Shown: piece by piece, positions 45,043 to 55,092 of the stretch
How positions within the stretch are numbered: position 1 is the first letter of the stretch
Layout of the letters: every line of letters begins with the position of its first letter
Assembly (NCBI GenBank): GCA_020630795.1
Contig: JAHDIK010000004.1
Span: 135,732 to 199,731, forward strand
Length of the DNA stretch: 64,000 nucleotides
DNA from: Colwellia sp.
GTDB lineage: Bacteria; Pseudomonadota; Gammaproteobacteria; Enterobacterales; Alteromonadaceae
Reading direction: 5' to 3'
Translations under genes and position numbers: made by a program
Notes under the pieces: generated by a model
What the model saw: the letters and a program-made list of their open reading frames with translations, nothing else
What the model was told of the DNA's origin: nothing
Databases searched by the model: none

Positions 45043-46098
45043 ATGAAAAAATTATTACCAACATCAACCGCCGGAAGCTTACCTAAACCTTCTTGGCTTG
45101 CACAACCTGAAACACTTTGGTCGCCTTGGAAACTAAAAGGACAAGCATTATCTGCCGGAAAGAAAGACGCATTATGCTTGTCGTTACAAGATCAACAACA
45201 CGCAAGTATCGACATTGTGAGTGACGGAGAACAAACCCGTCAACATTTTGTTACCACCTTTATAGAGCACCTTAATGGCGTTGATTTTGAAAAGCGAAAA
45301 ACTGTAAAAATTAGAGATAGATACGATGCTAGCGTACCTACCGTTGTTGGCCCTGTAAGCAGAACAAAACCTGTTTTTGTAGAAGACGCTAAGTTTCTGC
45401 GCCAGCAAACAAAACAACCGATAAAATGGGCTCTGCCCGGCCCTATGACAATGATAGATACGCTCTACGATGATCATTATAAAAGTCGAGAAAAGCTCGC
45501 GTGGGAATTTGCAAAAATCCTCAACCAAGAAGCCAAAGAGTTAGCAGCAATAGGGGTTGATATCATTCAATTTGATGAACCTGCATTTAACGTATTTTTT
45601 GATGATGTAAATGACTGGGGTATAGCTTGTTTAGAAAGAGCTATTGAGGGATTAACTTGCGAAACAGCAGTACATATTTGTTATGGCTATGGCATCAAAG
45701 CAAACACTGATTGGAAAAAAACATTAGGTACAGAATGGCGACAATATGAAGAAGTATTTCCCAAGCTGCAACAATCTTCTATCGATATTATTTCGCTAGA
45801 ATGCCATAACTCTCATGTGCCAATTGAGCTGCTCGAACTTATTCGCGGAAAAAAAGTTATGGTTGGAGCGATAGACGTGGCAACCAATACCATAGAGTCA
45901 CCAGAAGAAGTTGCAAATACACTAAGAGAGGCACTTAAATATGTGGATGCAGATAAGTTATACCCATGCACAAACTGTGGAATGGCTCCACTACCTCACC
46001 AAATAGCAACGGCAAAACTGAGCGCACTAAGTGCTGGAGCTGAAATTGTACGACAAGAGCTTGCGAATACTAATTCAGACGGTATTCACGACGATTAA
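45043..46098 (+). CDS. mesD: MesD, core MetE-type folate-independent methionine synthase
   Basis: Homologue of only the C-terminal catalytic half of cobalamin-independent methionine synthase: 351 residues against about 750 for MetE. It starts LLPTSTAGSLPKPSWL, as in this branch. Zinc-ligand candidates are His and Cys in AVHICYGYG, Glu in SLECHNSH and Cys in PCTNCGMAPLP, so the homocysteine-activating site is intact. The N-terminal folate-binding half is missing. With mesX directly upstream this is the MesD family, which does not use 5-methyl-tetrahydrofolate. A terminator follows. Confidence 0.9.
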   Translation: MKKLLPTSTAGSLPKPSWLAQPETLWSPWKLKGQALSAGKKDALCLSLQDQQHASIDIVSDGEQTRQHFVTTFIEHLNGVDFEKRKTVKIRDRYDASVPTVVGPVSRTKPVFVEDAKFLRQQTKQPIKWALPGPMTMIDTLYDDHYKSREKLAWEFAKILNQEAKELAAIGVDIIQFDEPAFNVFFDDVNDWGIACLERAIEGLTCETAVHICYGYGIKANTDWKKTLGTEWRQYEEVFPKLQQSSIDIISLECHNSHVPIELLELIRGKKVMVGAIDVATNTIESPEEVANTLREALKYVDADKLYPCTNCGMAPLPHQIATAKLSALSAGAEIVRQELANTNSDGIHDD

Positions 46099-46137
46099 TT
46101 GGCAAAAAGGTAACTAAACAACGAACAAGATAGTAAC

Positions 46138-46166
46138 ACCAAGAGCCAGATCTAGGCTCTTGGTTT
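46138..46166. terminator. terminator after mesXD
   Basis: ACCAAGAGCC (46138-46147) and GGCTCTTGGT (46155-46164) form a perfect 10-bp stem followed by TTACAT, between mesD and the convergent truncated dehydrogenase gene. Confidence 0.65.
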
Positions 46167-46180
46167 ACATGAACAACAAG

Positions 46181-46711
46181 CTAAATAGAAATAACAACTT
46201 TACCCATTGCCTGACCGCTTGCTAAGCGATCGTGTGCCTTACCAGTATCTTCTAAAGCAAATTCTTGCTCATCTACAATTGGAGTTAAATGACCTTCATC
46301 TACAATGTTGGCGATATGCGCTAAAATTTTACCATGTTGCTCTCTTTGATGGTCATGCAACATTGGAATCAACATAAACACTACATGCAAAGATAACCCT
46401 TTAAAATGAGCAGTAGTTAAATCTACTTCCGCCATAGAAACTGTAGTAGCTATTTGACCGTTTAACGCTGCAGCATTAAATGAGTTAAGAAGATTAGCAC
46501 CACCGATAGAATCGTAAACAAGATCAAACCCAGCACCTTGTGTGTGTAAATCCACATAATCAGATACTGTTTCAGTTCTATAATTAATACCTGTAGCCCC
46601 TAATTTTTCAATTAACGCTAATTGTGGCTCACCGCCGCCCGTCGCAAAAACTTTACTACCAAAATATTTAGCTAGCTGCAACGCGATATGTCCAACACCA
46701 CCAGCACCAGC
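46181..46711 (-). pseudogene. 5'-truncated zinc-free alcohol dehydrogenase/quinone oxidoreductase (MDR family)
   Basis: The frame encodes only the NAD(P)-binding half and C-terminus of a medium-chain dehydrogenase. It begins at the Rossmann motif AGAGGVGHIALQLAKYFG and runs to KVVISI. The N-terminal catalytic domain of about 150 residues, which all active members have, is absent. Upstream of the GAGGVG motif the homology stops abruptly at 46711, where the DNA becomes a LysR gene in the other direction. No stop or frameshift is seen inside. A TTG at 46681 could start a 166-residue fragment, but the enzyme cannot be functional. Confidence 0.85.
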
Positions 46712-47309
46712 TTCTTTTGGTCGTATGCATATTATTCCGTTTTTAAAAGCCTTTACTGAAGAATACCCTCAATTAAAAATTGATTTACGCCAAAGCGACA
46801 GCATTGTTGATATGGTTGACGGTGGTTTTGATATAGCGATTAGAAATGCATCGTTAAATGATTCTACGTTAGTTGCCCGTAAGCTAGCACGCGACACACG
46901 AATCATTTGTGCATCACCAAAATACGTTAAAAAATATGGAGAGCCAAAAACACCACAAGAACTGCTAAGTCATCAGTGCATCAACCTAATAGGAATTGAT
47001 AGCTGGGCTTTTAAAACACCAGACGGTATTCAAAAAATTAAAAGTAAAGGTGCGATTAGAATAGATAATGGTGAATCGATAAGAGATGTTTGTATTGAAG
47101 GCGCAGGTTTAACGCTGTGTTCCATTTGGTGCGCATATAAAGCGCTACAAAAAGGTGAGCTTGTTCAAGTTTTAAAAGATTACCCGTTAATATCCGATAC
47201 CGCTATCTGGGCTGTATACCCAAGCTCAAGACTTTTAGCTCCAAAAGTAAGAGCATTTATCGATTACTTCATTGAGTGCTACGGAGAAACACCTTACTGG
47301 GAAAGCTAA
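46704..47309 (+). pseudogene. 5'-truncated LysR family regulator
   Basis: The frame carries only the effector-binding domain of a CrgA/DmlR-like LysR protein. Homology starts at APASFGRMHIIPFLKAF and continues through RQSDSIVDMVDGGFDIAIRN to the end. The DNA-binding HTH and linker (about 90 residues) are missing. An ATG at 46725 opens a 194-residue frame, but without the HTH it cannot act as a LysR regulator. Its lost 5' end pointed at the lost 5' end of the dehydrogenase, so the pair was once a normal divergent regulator-target unit. Confidence 0.85.
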
Positions 47310-47517
47310 TTTCGTTACTATTTATAGCAAAAGATAAACAATAGGCAACTTGTTAAGTAAACTTCATTATTTTTCCGATGTTAATACTAAAGCTCGGGAT
47401 GAATTACTATGCAATCGTAATCAAAGAAAGGTAAAAATTGATTTTATACACTAGTGATTTTACAAAAATTGTTTAAGCCCTATGACAGTTAATATATTTC
47501 AGCCTAAGTCAACTTAA

Positions 47518-47555
47518 CGAAAAAAGGGTAATAACACCTCTGTTATTACCCTTTT
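47518..47555 (-). terminator. terminator of the isc operon
   Basis: On the minus strand AAAAGGGTAATAACA and TGTTATTACCCTTTT form a perfect 15-bp stem with a 4-base loop, followed by a T-run. It lies about 27 bp after the fdx stop codon. Confidence 0.9.
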
Positions 47556-47581
47556 CTAATCAATACTATTTGATATGTCAG

Positions 47582-47920
47582 TTAGTGGTTTTCAGACACC
47601 ATATTCACGGTATATTTAGGAATTTCTACTACTAAGTCTTCATCGCCTACTATCGCTTGGCAACCTAAACGTGAGTCTGGCTCTAACCCCCATGCTTTAT
47701 CTAACATGTCGTCTTCAAGCTCGTCGCTTTCTTCGATAGAGTCAAAACCTTCGCGAATAATCACATGGCACGTAGTACATGCACATACTTTTTCACATGC
47801 GTGCTCGATTCCAATGTCGTTCTTTAACGCTACATTTAATACGCTTTCGCCTTTATCAGCTTCTAATACTGCACCTTCTGGGCAAAGTTCTTCATTTGGT
47901 AAAAATATAATTTTTGGCAT
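47582..47920 (-). CDS. fdx: ISC-system [2Fe-2S] ferredoxin
   Basis: Adrenodoxin-type ferredoxin of 112 residues that supplies electrons for Fe-S cluster assembly on IscU. Cluster Cys ligands are in HACEKVCACTTCHV (Cys-x5-Cys-x2-Cys) and RLGCQAI. It is the last gene of the isc operon. The iscX gene, which commonly follows fdx in enterobacteria, is not present: a strong terminator comes right after. Confidence 0.95.
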   Translation of the reverse strand: MPKIIFLPNEELCPEGAVLEADKGESVLNVALKNDIGIEHACEKVCACTTCHVIIREGFDSIEESDELEDDMLDKAWGLEPDSRLGCQAIVGDEDLVVEIPKYTVNMVSENH

Positions 47921-47926
47921 TTGGGG

Positions 47927-49789
47927 TTAAACCTCGTCTACTGAATGCCCTGCTAGTGCTGTTTTAATTGACGAATCCATACGTCGTTCAGCAAAAATAG
48001 CGGTGCTTTCGTTTAATTTTTCAATCGCTGCTTCAATATCATCCGCAACGTTTGTTTGCATTACTTCGGTAACTAAATTAATAGCTTCATTTATCGCGTG
48101 AGTTTCGTCAGCATTTAGTAGTTTTCCATCGGCTATCATTGCTGATTGCACAGACTCAATAACTCGAGCAGCTTCTACTTGTTGCTCTTTAACCATTCGC
48201 GCTTGCATGTCTTCTTTCGCATTCGTCATAGATGCTTTTAGCATTGATGCTATTTGATGCTCTTCAAGACCAAACGATGGTTTAACTTCAATACTAGACT
48301 CTACGCCTGTCGATTTTTCCATTGCAGACACTTCAAGTAGCCCGTCTGCATCAACTTTAAAAGTTACACGAATATGTGCGGCACCTGCAGTCATTGCTGG
48401 AATACCACGCAGTTCAAAACGCGCTAATGAACGACAATCTTCTACTAACTCTCGTTCGCCTTGTAAAACATGCACAGCCATTGCTGTTTGGCCGTCTTTA
48501 AAGGTTGTAAACTCTTGTGCTTTTGCAACAGGAATAGTGGTATTACGTGGAATAACTTTTTCTACTAACCCCCCCATTGTTTCTAAACCGAGTGATAATG
48601 GAATTACGTCAAGTAACAGCATATCGCTGTCAGGTTTGTTACCGGCAAGAATATCCGCTTGAATAGCAGCACCAATCGCAACAACTTTATCTGGGTCGAT
48701 CGATGTTAATGGTGTTTTCTTAAAGTGTTTTTCAACTTCGCTTCTCACTAAAGGAACACGAGTTGAACCACCGACCATAACCACTTCAATGACTTCATCT
48801 ACCGCTACATCTGCATCTTTTAAAGTGCGTTTACATGCGCGCAATGTTTTAGCGACAAGTGATGAGATAAGCCCGTTGAAAGTATCTTTAGTCAACGTTC
48901 CTGTCCATTGTGATCCATCATCATACTTGAGGTTTAATGTGGCTTCGTTTGTCTGGCTTAGTGTTTCTTTTGCATTACAGGCTTGAAGCAATAACTGGCG
49001 TTCTAATGATGTACTTAATGGCCTTGAAAGCTGTGCTTGTTCAATAATATGATCAACTAAAGCAACGTCAAAATCGTCGCCACCAAGTGCCGCGTCGCCA
49101 CCTGTTGCTAATACTTCGAATACGCCTTTATTTAAACGTAATATTGAAATATCAAAAGTACCACCACCTAAGTCATATACTGCAATAACACCTTCTTGCC
49201 CAGTATCTAAACCATAAGCAACAGCTGCTGCTGTTGGCTCGTTCAGTAAACGCAGTACATTCACTCCGGCTAACTTTGCAGCATCTTTTGTACTTTGGCG
49301 TTGTGCATCGTCAAAGTGAGCAGGTACAGTAATAACAACTCCTGTAAGCTCGTCGCCTAATGAACGTTCTGCTCTCGATACTAAAGACTTTAAAATTTCA
49401 GCTGACACTTGAACAGGGTTAACCTGCCCTTGCCTTGTATTAATTTCAGGATGATTTTCATCACCACAAAAGTCGTACGGTAGTGATGGATACTTAGATT
49501 GAATGTCTTGTAACGAGCGACCAATCAAACGTTTAGCAGAAACAATTGTGTTTTCAGGATCGGTAACGGCATACGCTTTAGCGTCATGACCGACTAATGT
49601 AGCGTCAGGTTGATAACTTACAATAGATGGCAGAATGTCTTGACCGTTTTCATCGTTAAGCGTTTCAGCTAAGCCACTTTTAACACTGGCAACTAACGAG
49701 TTGGTTGTGCCTAAATCAATACCCGCAGCTAAACGATGATCATGAGGTACAGTACTTTGTCCGGGTTCAGCAATTTGTAATAAGGCCAT
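47927..49789 (-). CDS. hscA: Fe-S protein assembly chaperone HscA (Hsp70 type)
   Basis: Specialised Hsp70 of 620 residues. The ATPase domain (about 20-385) has [28 protein letters not shown] and [13 protein letters not shown]; the substrate-binding domain follows ([19 protein letters not shown]) and a helical lid. It releases assembled clusters from IscU by binding the LPPVK loop, which is present in the IscU of this operon. It lies between hscB and fdx, 14 bp after hscB and 6 bp before fdx. Confidence 0.96.
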   Translation of the reverse strand: MALLQIAEPGQSTVPHDHRLAAGIDLGTTNSLVASVKSGLAETLNDENGQDILPSIVSYQPDATLVGHDAKAYAVTDPENTIVSAKRLIGRSLQDIQSKYPSLPYDFCGDENHPEINTRQGQVNPVQVSAEILKSLVSRAERSLGDELTGVVITVPAHFDDAQRQSTKDAAKLAGVNVLRLLNEPTAAAVAYGLDTGQEGVIAVYDLGGGTFDISILRLNKGVFEVLATGGDAALGGDDFDVALVDHIIEQAQLSRPLSTSLERQLLLQACNAKETLSQTNEATLNLKYDDGSQWTGTLTKDTFNGLISSLVAKTLRACKRTLKDADVAVDEVIEVVMVGGSTRVPLVRSEVEKHFKKTPLTSIDPDKVVAIGAAIQADILAGNKPDSDMLLLDVIPLSLGLETMGGLVEKVIPRNTTIPVAKAQEFTTFKDGQTAMAVHVLQGERELVEDCRSLARFELRGIPAMTAGAAHIRVTFKVDADGLLEVSAMEKSTGVESSIEVKPSFGLEEHQIASMLKASMTNAKEDMQARMVKEQQVEAARVIESVQSAMIADGKLLNADETHAINEAINLVTEVMQTNVADDIEAAIEKLNESTAIFAERRMDSSIKTALAGHSVDEV

Positions 49790-49803
49790 AGGGGATCTTT
49801 TGT

Positions 49804-50331
49804 TTAATCGTCAAATAGAGTGTCTTCTAGTCGATCTAACTCTACATGAAGTTTTTGGTAAAATTTAAGTTTACGCAAGTTTTCACTAGCAAGTAAATTT
49901 GCTTCTTGGTTATCTTCTTTTAACTGAACTTGCATTTCTCGAAAAATCGCTTCAAATTCCGTTTCTAATATTTGAGTTAATTCAAATACCGCTGCTTCAA
50001 TGTTGTCTGAATATTTCAACTCAGAAAGCATTTCACGCAGTTCCATTTGGCGCATTAAAAAGCTTGTGTCGCCAAAGCTTGCTTGTTCGTTTGGCATATT
50101 TGTTTCACGCAATGTAAGCATGTAATGTGCGCGTGTTAACGGATTTTTAAGCGTTTGATATGCGTCGTTAATCATAGACGACTTTTGAACAGCAACAAGC
50201 TGCTCTTGTGATGAAGCATGTGCAAAACGGTCCGGATGAACCGTTTTTTGTAAAGATTGATAAACGTCGGCAAGCTGTTTTGTGTTGATATTAAATTGGT
50301 TTTTTAAACCAAACAATTCGAAGTAATTCAC
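49804..50331 (-). CDS. hscB: Fe-S assembly co-chaperone HscB (J-domain)
   Basis: Co-chaperone of 175 residues with an N-terminal J-domain including the HPD motif ([14 protein letters not shown]) and a C-terminal three-helix IscU-binding domain (about 90-175; [20 protein letters not shown]). It brings IscU to HscA and stimulates its ATPase. It lies within the isc operon, 27 bp after iscA. Confidence 0.95.
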   Translation of the reverse strand: MNYFELFGLKNQFNINTKQLADVYQSLQKTVHPDRFAHASSQEQLVAVQKSSMINDAYQTLKNPLTRAHYMLTLRETNMPNEQASFGDTSFLMRQMELREMLSELKYSDNIEAAVFELTQILETEFEAIFREMQVQLKEDNQEANLLASENLRKLKFYQKLHVELDRLEDTLFDD

Positions 50332-50358
50332 GATATATCCAAAAACTAATACAACAAG

Positions 50359-50682
50359 TTAAACGTTGAAACTTTCGCCACAACCACACTCACCTTTCGC
50401 GTTAGGGTTGTTAAATTGGAAACCTTCGTTTAGGCCTTCTTTTGCGAAGTCTAATTCAATACCTGATAAATACACCAAGCTTTTTGCATCGATAATAATA
50501 TTAACATCGTTAATGCTAAACATTTCATCATCGTCATTAAGTTCGTCAACAAACTCAAGAACATACGCTAAGCCAGAACAACCAGTCGTTTTAATACCTA
50601 AGCGTAAACCAAGGCCCTTGCCTCGGTTTTCCATGAAGGATTTCACACGCTCTGTGGCTGCAGGTGTCATTGTAACACTCAT
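50359..50682 (-). CDS. iscA: iron-sulfur cluster carrier/scaffold IscA
   Basis: A-type carrier of 107 residues with the three conserved Cys in [10 protein letters not shown] (first) and [11 protein letters not shown] (second and third). It passes Fe-S clusters to target proteins. It follows iscU by 16 bp in the operon. Confidence 0.95.
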   Translation of the reverse strand: MSVTMTPAATERVKSFMENRGKGLGLRLGIKTTGCSGLAYVLEFVDELNDDDEMFSINDVNIIIDAKSLVYLSGIELDFAKEGLNEGFQFNNPNAKGECGCGESFNV

Positions 50683-50698
50683 ACAACTAACCTCTTAA

Positions 50699-51079
50699 CT
50701 ATTCGCTTTTGTTACGGTAATCTTCAATAGCAGCTTTGATTGCATCTTCAGCTAAAATTGAACAATGAATTTTAACTGGTGGTAAAGCTAGCTCTTCTGC
50801 AATTGCAGTGTTTTTAATTTCTGCTGCTTCGTCGATCGACTTACCTTTAACCCATTCTGTAACTAATGAGCTTGAAGCAATAGCTGAACCACAACCGTAT
50901 GTTTTGAATTTAGCATCTTCAATAATGCCTTCATCAGTAATTTTAAGTTGTAACTTCATCACGTCACCACACGCTGGAGCACCTACCATGCCTGTTGCAA
51001 CATTTGGATCGTTTTTATCCATCGAACCAACGTTACGTGGATTTTCATAATGATCGATTACTTTTTCGCTATAAGCCAT
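50699..51079 (-). CDS. iscU: iron-sulfur cluster scaffold IscU
   Basis: Scaffold of 126 residues. The three cluster Cys are in GAPACGDVM, TYGCGSAIA and KIHCSILA, and the HscA recognition loop is LPPVK. The gene starts after a 100-bp gap from iscS that contains a long inverted repeat; AGGAG precedes the ATG. Confidence 0.96.
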   Translation of the reverse strand: MAYSEKVIDHYENPRNVGSMDKNDPNVATGMVGAPACGDVMKLQLKITDEGIIEDAKFKTYGCGSAIASSSLVTEWVKGKSIDEAAEIKNTAIAEELALPPVKIHCSILAEDAIKAAIEDYRNKSE

Positions 51080-51105
51080 AATTTTTCTCCTAAGTTGTTT
51101 GCATT

Positions 51106-51153
51106 ACTTATTGTTTGTAGTGACTACTATCACAGAAAATTCAAACAATAAGT
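51106..51153 (-). promoter_or_regulatory. intercistronic stem-loop between iscS and iscU
   Basis: ACTTATTGTTTG (51106-51117) and CAAACAATAAGT (51142-51153) are perfect 12-bp arms. An inner short stem (GTGA 51120-51123 with TCAC 51130-51133) sits in the loop. The element lies in the 100-bp gap before iscU, so it may set relative expression, RNA processing or stability inside the operon. Confidence 0.55.
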
Positions 51154-51179
51154 GTTCAACAATACTTTTATTGGGGCTA

Positions 51180-52394
51180 CTAATGACCAGCCCATTCAAT
51201 TGAATCTAGATCGATACCGTCTTTAAACATTTCCCAAAGTGGCGACATGTCACGTAAATGACCAATTGCCTTTTGAATAATATCAATCGCGTAATCTATT
51301 TCTTCTTCAGTTGTAAAACGACCAAAACTAAAACGAATAGAGCTGTGTGCCATTTCGTCGTTTAGGCCTAATGCACGTAAAACATATGAAGGTTCTAAAC
51401 TTGCTGATGTACATGCTGAACCTGAAGATACCGCTAAGTCTTTAAGCGCCATAATCAACGATTCACCTTCAACAAAGTTAAAGCTAACGTTTAAGTTACC
51501 TGGGTAACGCTTGTCCGCATCACCATTAATGAAAACTTGTTCCATTGAGTTAAGGCCAGCCCATAAACGATCGCGCATTTTTGTTACATGAATGCGATCT
51601 TGCTCTAGCTCTTCTTTTGCAATTTTAAATGCTTCACCCATACCTACAATTTGGTGTGTAGGTAATGTACCAGAACGCATACCACGCTCATGTCCGCCAC
51701 CGTGTGTTTGCGCTTCTAATCGAACACGAGGTTTACGACTTACATATAATGCGCCAATACCTTTAGGGCCGTAAATTTTATGTGCTGAAAACGACATAAG
51801 ATCTACTTTTAAATTTGTCATATCAATCGGTAGCTTACCCGCACTTTGCGCAGCATCTACGTGGAAAATGATCTTTTTAGCTCGACATATCTCGCCAATT
51901 TCAGCAATGTCTTGAACAACACCAATTTCATTGTTCACGTGCATAATGCTCACAACAATGGTGTCTTCACGAATAGCGTCGTTTAATTTGTTTAAATCAA
52001 TTAAACCGTTAGCTTCAGGGTCTAAGTAAGTCACTTCAAAACCTTGACGCTCTAATTCTCTACAAGTATCTAAAACAGCTTTGTGCTCTGTTTTGCTTGT
52101 TATAATGTGCTTACCTTTTTTAGAGTAGAAGTTTGCAGCACCTTTAATAGCAAGGTTATTTGATTCAGTTGCGCCAGAGGTAAAAACAATCTCTCTTGGG
52201 TCGGCATTAATCAAGTCTGCAATTTGATTACGCGCAATATCTACAGCTTCTTCAGCCTGCCAACCAAATTTGTGTGAACGAGACGCAGGGTTTCCGTAAA
52301 AACCATCAGTAGTCATATACTGCATCATTTTCTCTGCAACACGTTTATCTACTGGTGTTGTTGCTGAATAATCAAAATAAATAGGAAGCTTCAT
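51180..52394 (-). CDS. iscS: cysteine desulfurase IscS
   Basis: PLP enzyme of 404 residues that takes sulfur from cysteine and delivers it to IscU. The PLP lysine is in [15 protein letters not shown], and the persulfide-carrying Cys is in the flexible loop [21 protein letters not shown] lies upstream of the start. It is the second gene of the operon, 39 bp after iscR. Confidence 0.97.
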   Translation of the reverse strand: MKLPIYFDYSATTPVDKRVAEKMMQYMTTDGFYGNPASRSHKFGWQAEEAVDIARNQIADLINADPREIVFTSGATESNNLAIKGAANFYSKKGKHIITSKTEHKAVLDTCRELERQGFEVTYLDPEANGLIDLNKLNDAIREDTIVVSIMHVNNEIGVVQDIAEIGEICRAKKIIFHVDAAQSAGKLPIDMTNLKVDLMSFSAHKIYGPKGIGALYVSRKPRVRLEAQTHGGGHERGMRSGTLPTHQIVGMGEAFKIAKEELEQDRIHVTKMRDRLWAGLNSMEQVFINGDADKRYPGNLNVSFNFVEGESLIMALKDLAVSSGSACTSASLEPSYVLRALGLNDEMAHSSIRFSFGRFTTEEEIDYAIDIIQKAIGHLRDMSPLWEMFKDGIDLDSIEWAGH

Positions 52395-52433
52395 GAGCTA
52401 ACACTCTCCAACTTTAAATAGATGAGCAATGGT

Positions 52434-52946
52434 TTATTGCAAATCAGGTAATATACTTTGGGTTGTAATTACAATGCGGTTCGAATTTTGGTTCTCTCGG
52501 TTTTTCTGATGAAAGTCGTCCTGACGTTGAGTAACCTCTTTTACATTGCGTTGTTCAACGAGCTCAGACAACGATATATTCTGTAAAAATTCTTCAATTC
52601 GAACACTTAAATCTTCCCAAAGCGAATGAGTTAAGCATTGGTGTCCACCTTGACAGTTTCCTTGTCCGGAACACTTAGTTGCGTTGATGCTTTCATCAAC
52701 AGCACTGATAACGTCTGCAACAGCGATTTGAGCAGAACATTTTCCAAGGCGGTATCCACCACCCGGTCCACGTACACTATTTACTAGGCCGTGTTTGCGT
52801 AATCGCGAGAATAGTTGCTCTAAGTACGACAATGAAATGCCTTGTCGTTCTGAAATATCAGCCAACGATACAGGACCCGTGACTGCATGAATGGCAACGT
52901 CGAGCATTGCGGTAACCGCATAACGCCCTTTAGAAGTCAGTTTCAT
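52434..52946 (-). CDS. iscR: Fe-S cluster-sensing repressor IscR
   Basis: Rrf2-family regulator of 170 residues that represses the isc operon when it carries a [2Fe-2S] cluster. It has the winged HTH ([20 protein letters not shown]) and the cluster Cys triad [13 protein letters not shown] (Cys-x5-Cys-x5-Cys). The start at 52946 is chosen for the AGGAG upstream and for the standard N-terminus [14 protein letters not shown]; an upstream frame to 53000 adds 18 non-family residues over the -10 region. Confidence 0.96.
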   Translation of the reverse strand: MKLTSKGRYAVTAMLDVAIHAVTGPVSLADISERQGISLSYLEQLFSRLRKHGLVNSVRGPGGGYRLGKCSAQIAVADVISAVDESINATKCSGQGNCQGGHQCLTHSLWEDLSVRIEEFLQNISLSELVEQRNVKEVTQRQDDFHQKNRENQNSNRIVITTQSILPDLQ

Positions 52947-52972
52947 TATCTTCTCCTGTAAAATCGATGCGC

Positions 52973-53000
52973 ATTTTACATAACCATGCAAAATAGTCAA
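52973..53000 (-). promoter_or_regulatory. promoter of the isc operon
   Basis: On the minus strand, -35 TTGACT (53000-52995) and -10 TAAAAT (52978-52973) are 16 bp apart, 27 bp upstream of the iscR start. IscR sites lie next to it upstream. Confidence 0.7.
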
Positions 53001-53004
53001 TTAA

Positions 53005-53029
53005 ATAACCTAGTAAACTAGTCAGGTAT
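53005..53029. promoter_or_regulatory. type 1 IscR site, proximal
   Basis: The 25-bp element matches the type 1 IscR consensus at 21 of 25 positions by my count, with the half site AGTCAGGTAT fully conserved. It abuts the -35 of the isc promoter. Confidence 0.65.
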
Positions 53030-53060
53030 TTTACGCGAGATTTTAAGAGAGTCAACATAA

Positions 53061-53085
53061 ATACCTGACTAATATACTCAGGTAT
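53061..53085. promoter_or_regulatory. type 1 IscR site, distal
   Basis: ATACCTGACTAATATACTCA followed by GGTAT matches the type 1 consensus at 24 of 25 positions by my count. Two sites upstream of iscR are as in E. coli. Confidence 0.8.
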
Positions 53086-53103
53086 TTATGTTATGCAGAA
53101 AAA

Positions 53104-53913
53104 CTAAATTTCAGGATCAAATGAAGCGACTACAGATTCTCTGCGTTTGGCGGCTTCTTTTTCGTCTTCAACAAATTCACCAACACGTAATTCAGGTAAA
53201 GCTTGTTGACATACATCGCCACCAAGCTGGTTTACTTCCTTACATAAGTCAGTCACTTTGTTATCCATTAGATGAATATGATCTAATAAACGACCAATTG
53301 CTTTAGCTACAGGATCAGGATTGTCGGCAGACACAGCATAGGCATCAAAACCATATTTCTTAGCGACTTTTTCACGCTCAGATTTTTCAGTTTCTGACTG
53401 TTTAACATTAACAACACGCGCAGGAATACCCACTGCGGTAGAGTTTACAGGTAAATCTTTAACTACCACTGAATTCGAGCCCACTTTGCTCCCGTCTCCT
53501 ATATAGATAGGACCAAGAACCTGAGCACCTGCACCAATAACAACATTATTACCTAATGTTGGGTGGCGTTTGCCTGCATTCCAGCTAGTACCACCTAAGG
53601 TTACACCGTGATATAACGTACAATCGTCACCAATTTCAGCTGTTTCGCCAATAACAACGCCCATACCATGATCAATAAAGAACCTTCGCCCTAATGTTGC
53701 TCCCGGGTGAATTTCAACACCAGTAAGCCAACGAGAAAATGTAGACAAGCAGCGCGCTATAAACTTCCATTCAGCTTTCCAAAATTTATGGCTTAAACGA
53801 TGAAACCAAATAGCATGCATGCCCGGATAATTGAGCAATACTTCTAATGTGTTTCTCGCTGCGGGATCTCTATCAAAGACACTTTTAATATCTTCTTTGA
53901 TACGGCTGAACAT
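53104..53913 (-). CDS. cysE: serine O-acetyltransferase CysE
   Basis: Makes O-acetylserine, the carbon skeleton for cysteine, linking sulfur supply with the IscS step next door. The 269-residue protein has the N-terminal helical domain and the left-handed beta-helix with hexapeptide repeats, including the catalytic [19 protein letters not shown] and [20 protein letters not shown]. It follows trmJ by 27 bp and precedes iscR; this order is common in Alteromonadales and Vibrio. Confidence 0.95.
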   Translation of the reverse strand: MFSRIKEDIKSVFDRDPAARNTLEVLLNYPGMHAIWFHRLSHKFWKAEWKFIARCLSTFSRWLTGVEIHPGATLGRRFFIDHGMGVVIGETAEIGDDCTLYHGVTLGGTSWNAGKRHPTLGNNVVIGAGAQVLGPIYIGDGSKVGSNSVVVKDLPVNSTAVGIPARVVNVKQSETEKSEREKVAKKYGFDAYAVSADNPDPVAKAIGRLLDHIHLMDNKVTDLCKEVNQLGGDVCQQALPELRVGEFVEDEKEAAKRRESVVASFDPEI

Positions 53914-53940
53914 AGTGTTTCCTTAAGGCTTAATATAATC

Positions 53941-54684
53941 TTATTTTTTAGCTGCGCGTTCTACAGACGCCAGCATTCCGCGAAGCATTTTAACTTCTTT
54001 AGTATCAGGTCTAGCACGATTCAATAATCGTCTTAATTTCGTCATGACTAAACCTGGGTGACTAGGCACGATAAATCCTGTCGCTTTTAACGCATTTTCA
54101 AAGTGTTCGTATAAACGTTCAGTTTCTTCAACAACAGGGTATTCATCATCATCGCTAGACGGCTTAACGTATTGTTCATTTTCTTGCGCTAAAAAGCTTG
54201 TTCTTACTTCGTAACTTAACGTTTGTACTGCCATTGCTAGATTAAGTGAGCTGTACTCAGGGTTAGCTGGTATTTGCACATGAAAATGACAAAGCTGTAA
54301 TTCGTCGTTTGTTAAACCACTACTCTCGCGACCAAATACTAGAGCAACAGGGAAGTTATTCGCTTCTTCTACTAGTTTTTCGCCACATCCACGCGGCTCT
54401 AACATTGGCCAAGGCAAGGTTCTTGAACGTGCACTCGTACCTACAACTAAACCACAGTCAGAAATAGCTTCTTCTAGCGTTGATACAACTTTAGCATTTG
54501 CTAACACGTCGGTAGCACCTGCTGCTAATGCTTGTGCTTGCCCATTAGGCATTTCAATTGGGTCAACCAATATAAGTTGGCTAAGCCCCATTGTTTTCAT
54601 TGCTCGTGCTGCAGACCCCATGTTGCGGCAATCTGATGTATTTACTAGTACAATACGTACGTTATCTAACAAAGACGGTAACAT
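53941..54684 (-). CDS. trmJ: tRNA (cytidine/uridine-2'-O-)-methyltransferase TrmJ
   Basis: SPOUT-class tRNA methyltransferase of 247 residues that modifies position 32 of tRNAs. Motifs: [51 protein letters not shown] and the trefoil-knot SAM site [20 protein letters not shown]. It is the first gene of the trmJ-cysE pair upstream of isc. Confidence 0.95.
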   Translation of the reverse strand: MLPSLLDNVRIVLVNTSDCRNMGSAARAMKTMGLSQLILVDPIEMPNGQAQALAAGATDVLANAKVVSTLEEAISDCGLVVGTSARSRTLPWPMLEPRGCGEKLVEEANNFPVALVFGRESSGLTNDELQLCHFHVQIPANPEYSSLNLAMAVQTLSYEVRTSFLAQENEQYVKPSSDDDEYPVVEETERLYEHFENALKATGFIVPSHPGLVMTKLRRLLNRARPDTKEVKMLRGMLASVERAAKK

Positions 54685-55092
54685 TATTTTTTACTCTTAA
54701 TTTTAAGTAACTGAACTAAATATCTCGCAATAAATTTCAAATTTACTCACGTTTTGTATTTTTCAATTACCTATCTAGACGGCTAAAACTACAAAATAAT
54801 ATTATCACAGAACCATACGCTTGTACTGTGAAAAAATCATCTTGTTTCAATTACTCTTTTAGGTCTTATCAATCTGAATTAGCACGTTAATGCATATTAT
54901 TGGTTATCTTCCACGCAACTGTACAATATTTATTCACATACAAACCATACGCTTAAAAAGAATTACACCAAGATAAATTATATTGTGTCGCGTTTGTAAA
55001 ATTGGTTTGCTATAATATGCGCGCTTGATTTTCGCTTGGCGTTCAAGCGTTTCGTTCTTTTAAAATGCTGTTTATAAAATAAGGTAGTTGTT
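54685..55092. other. divergent gap between trmJ and suhB
   Basis: These 408 bp are AT-rich and hold the promoters of both genes. Apart from the suhB promoter at 55008-55016 I see no clear motif and no small gene with a ribosome binding site. Confidence 0.5.
55008..55016 (+). promoter_or_regulatory. extended -10 promoter of suhB
   Basis: TGCTATAAT is a perfect extended -10 element, 77 bp before the suhB start. No good -35 is at the usual distance, which the TG extension can make up for. Confidence 0.6.
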
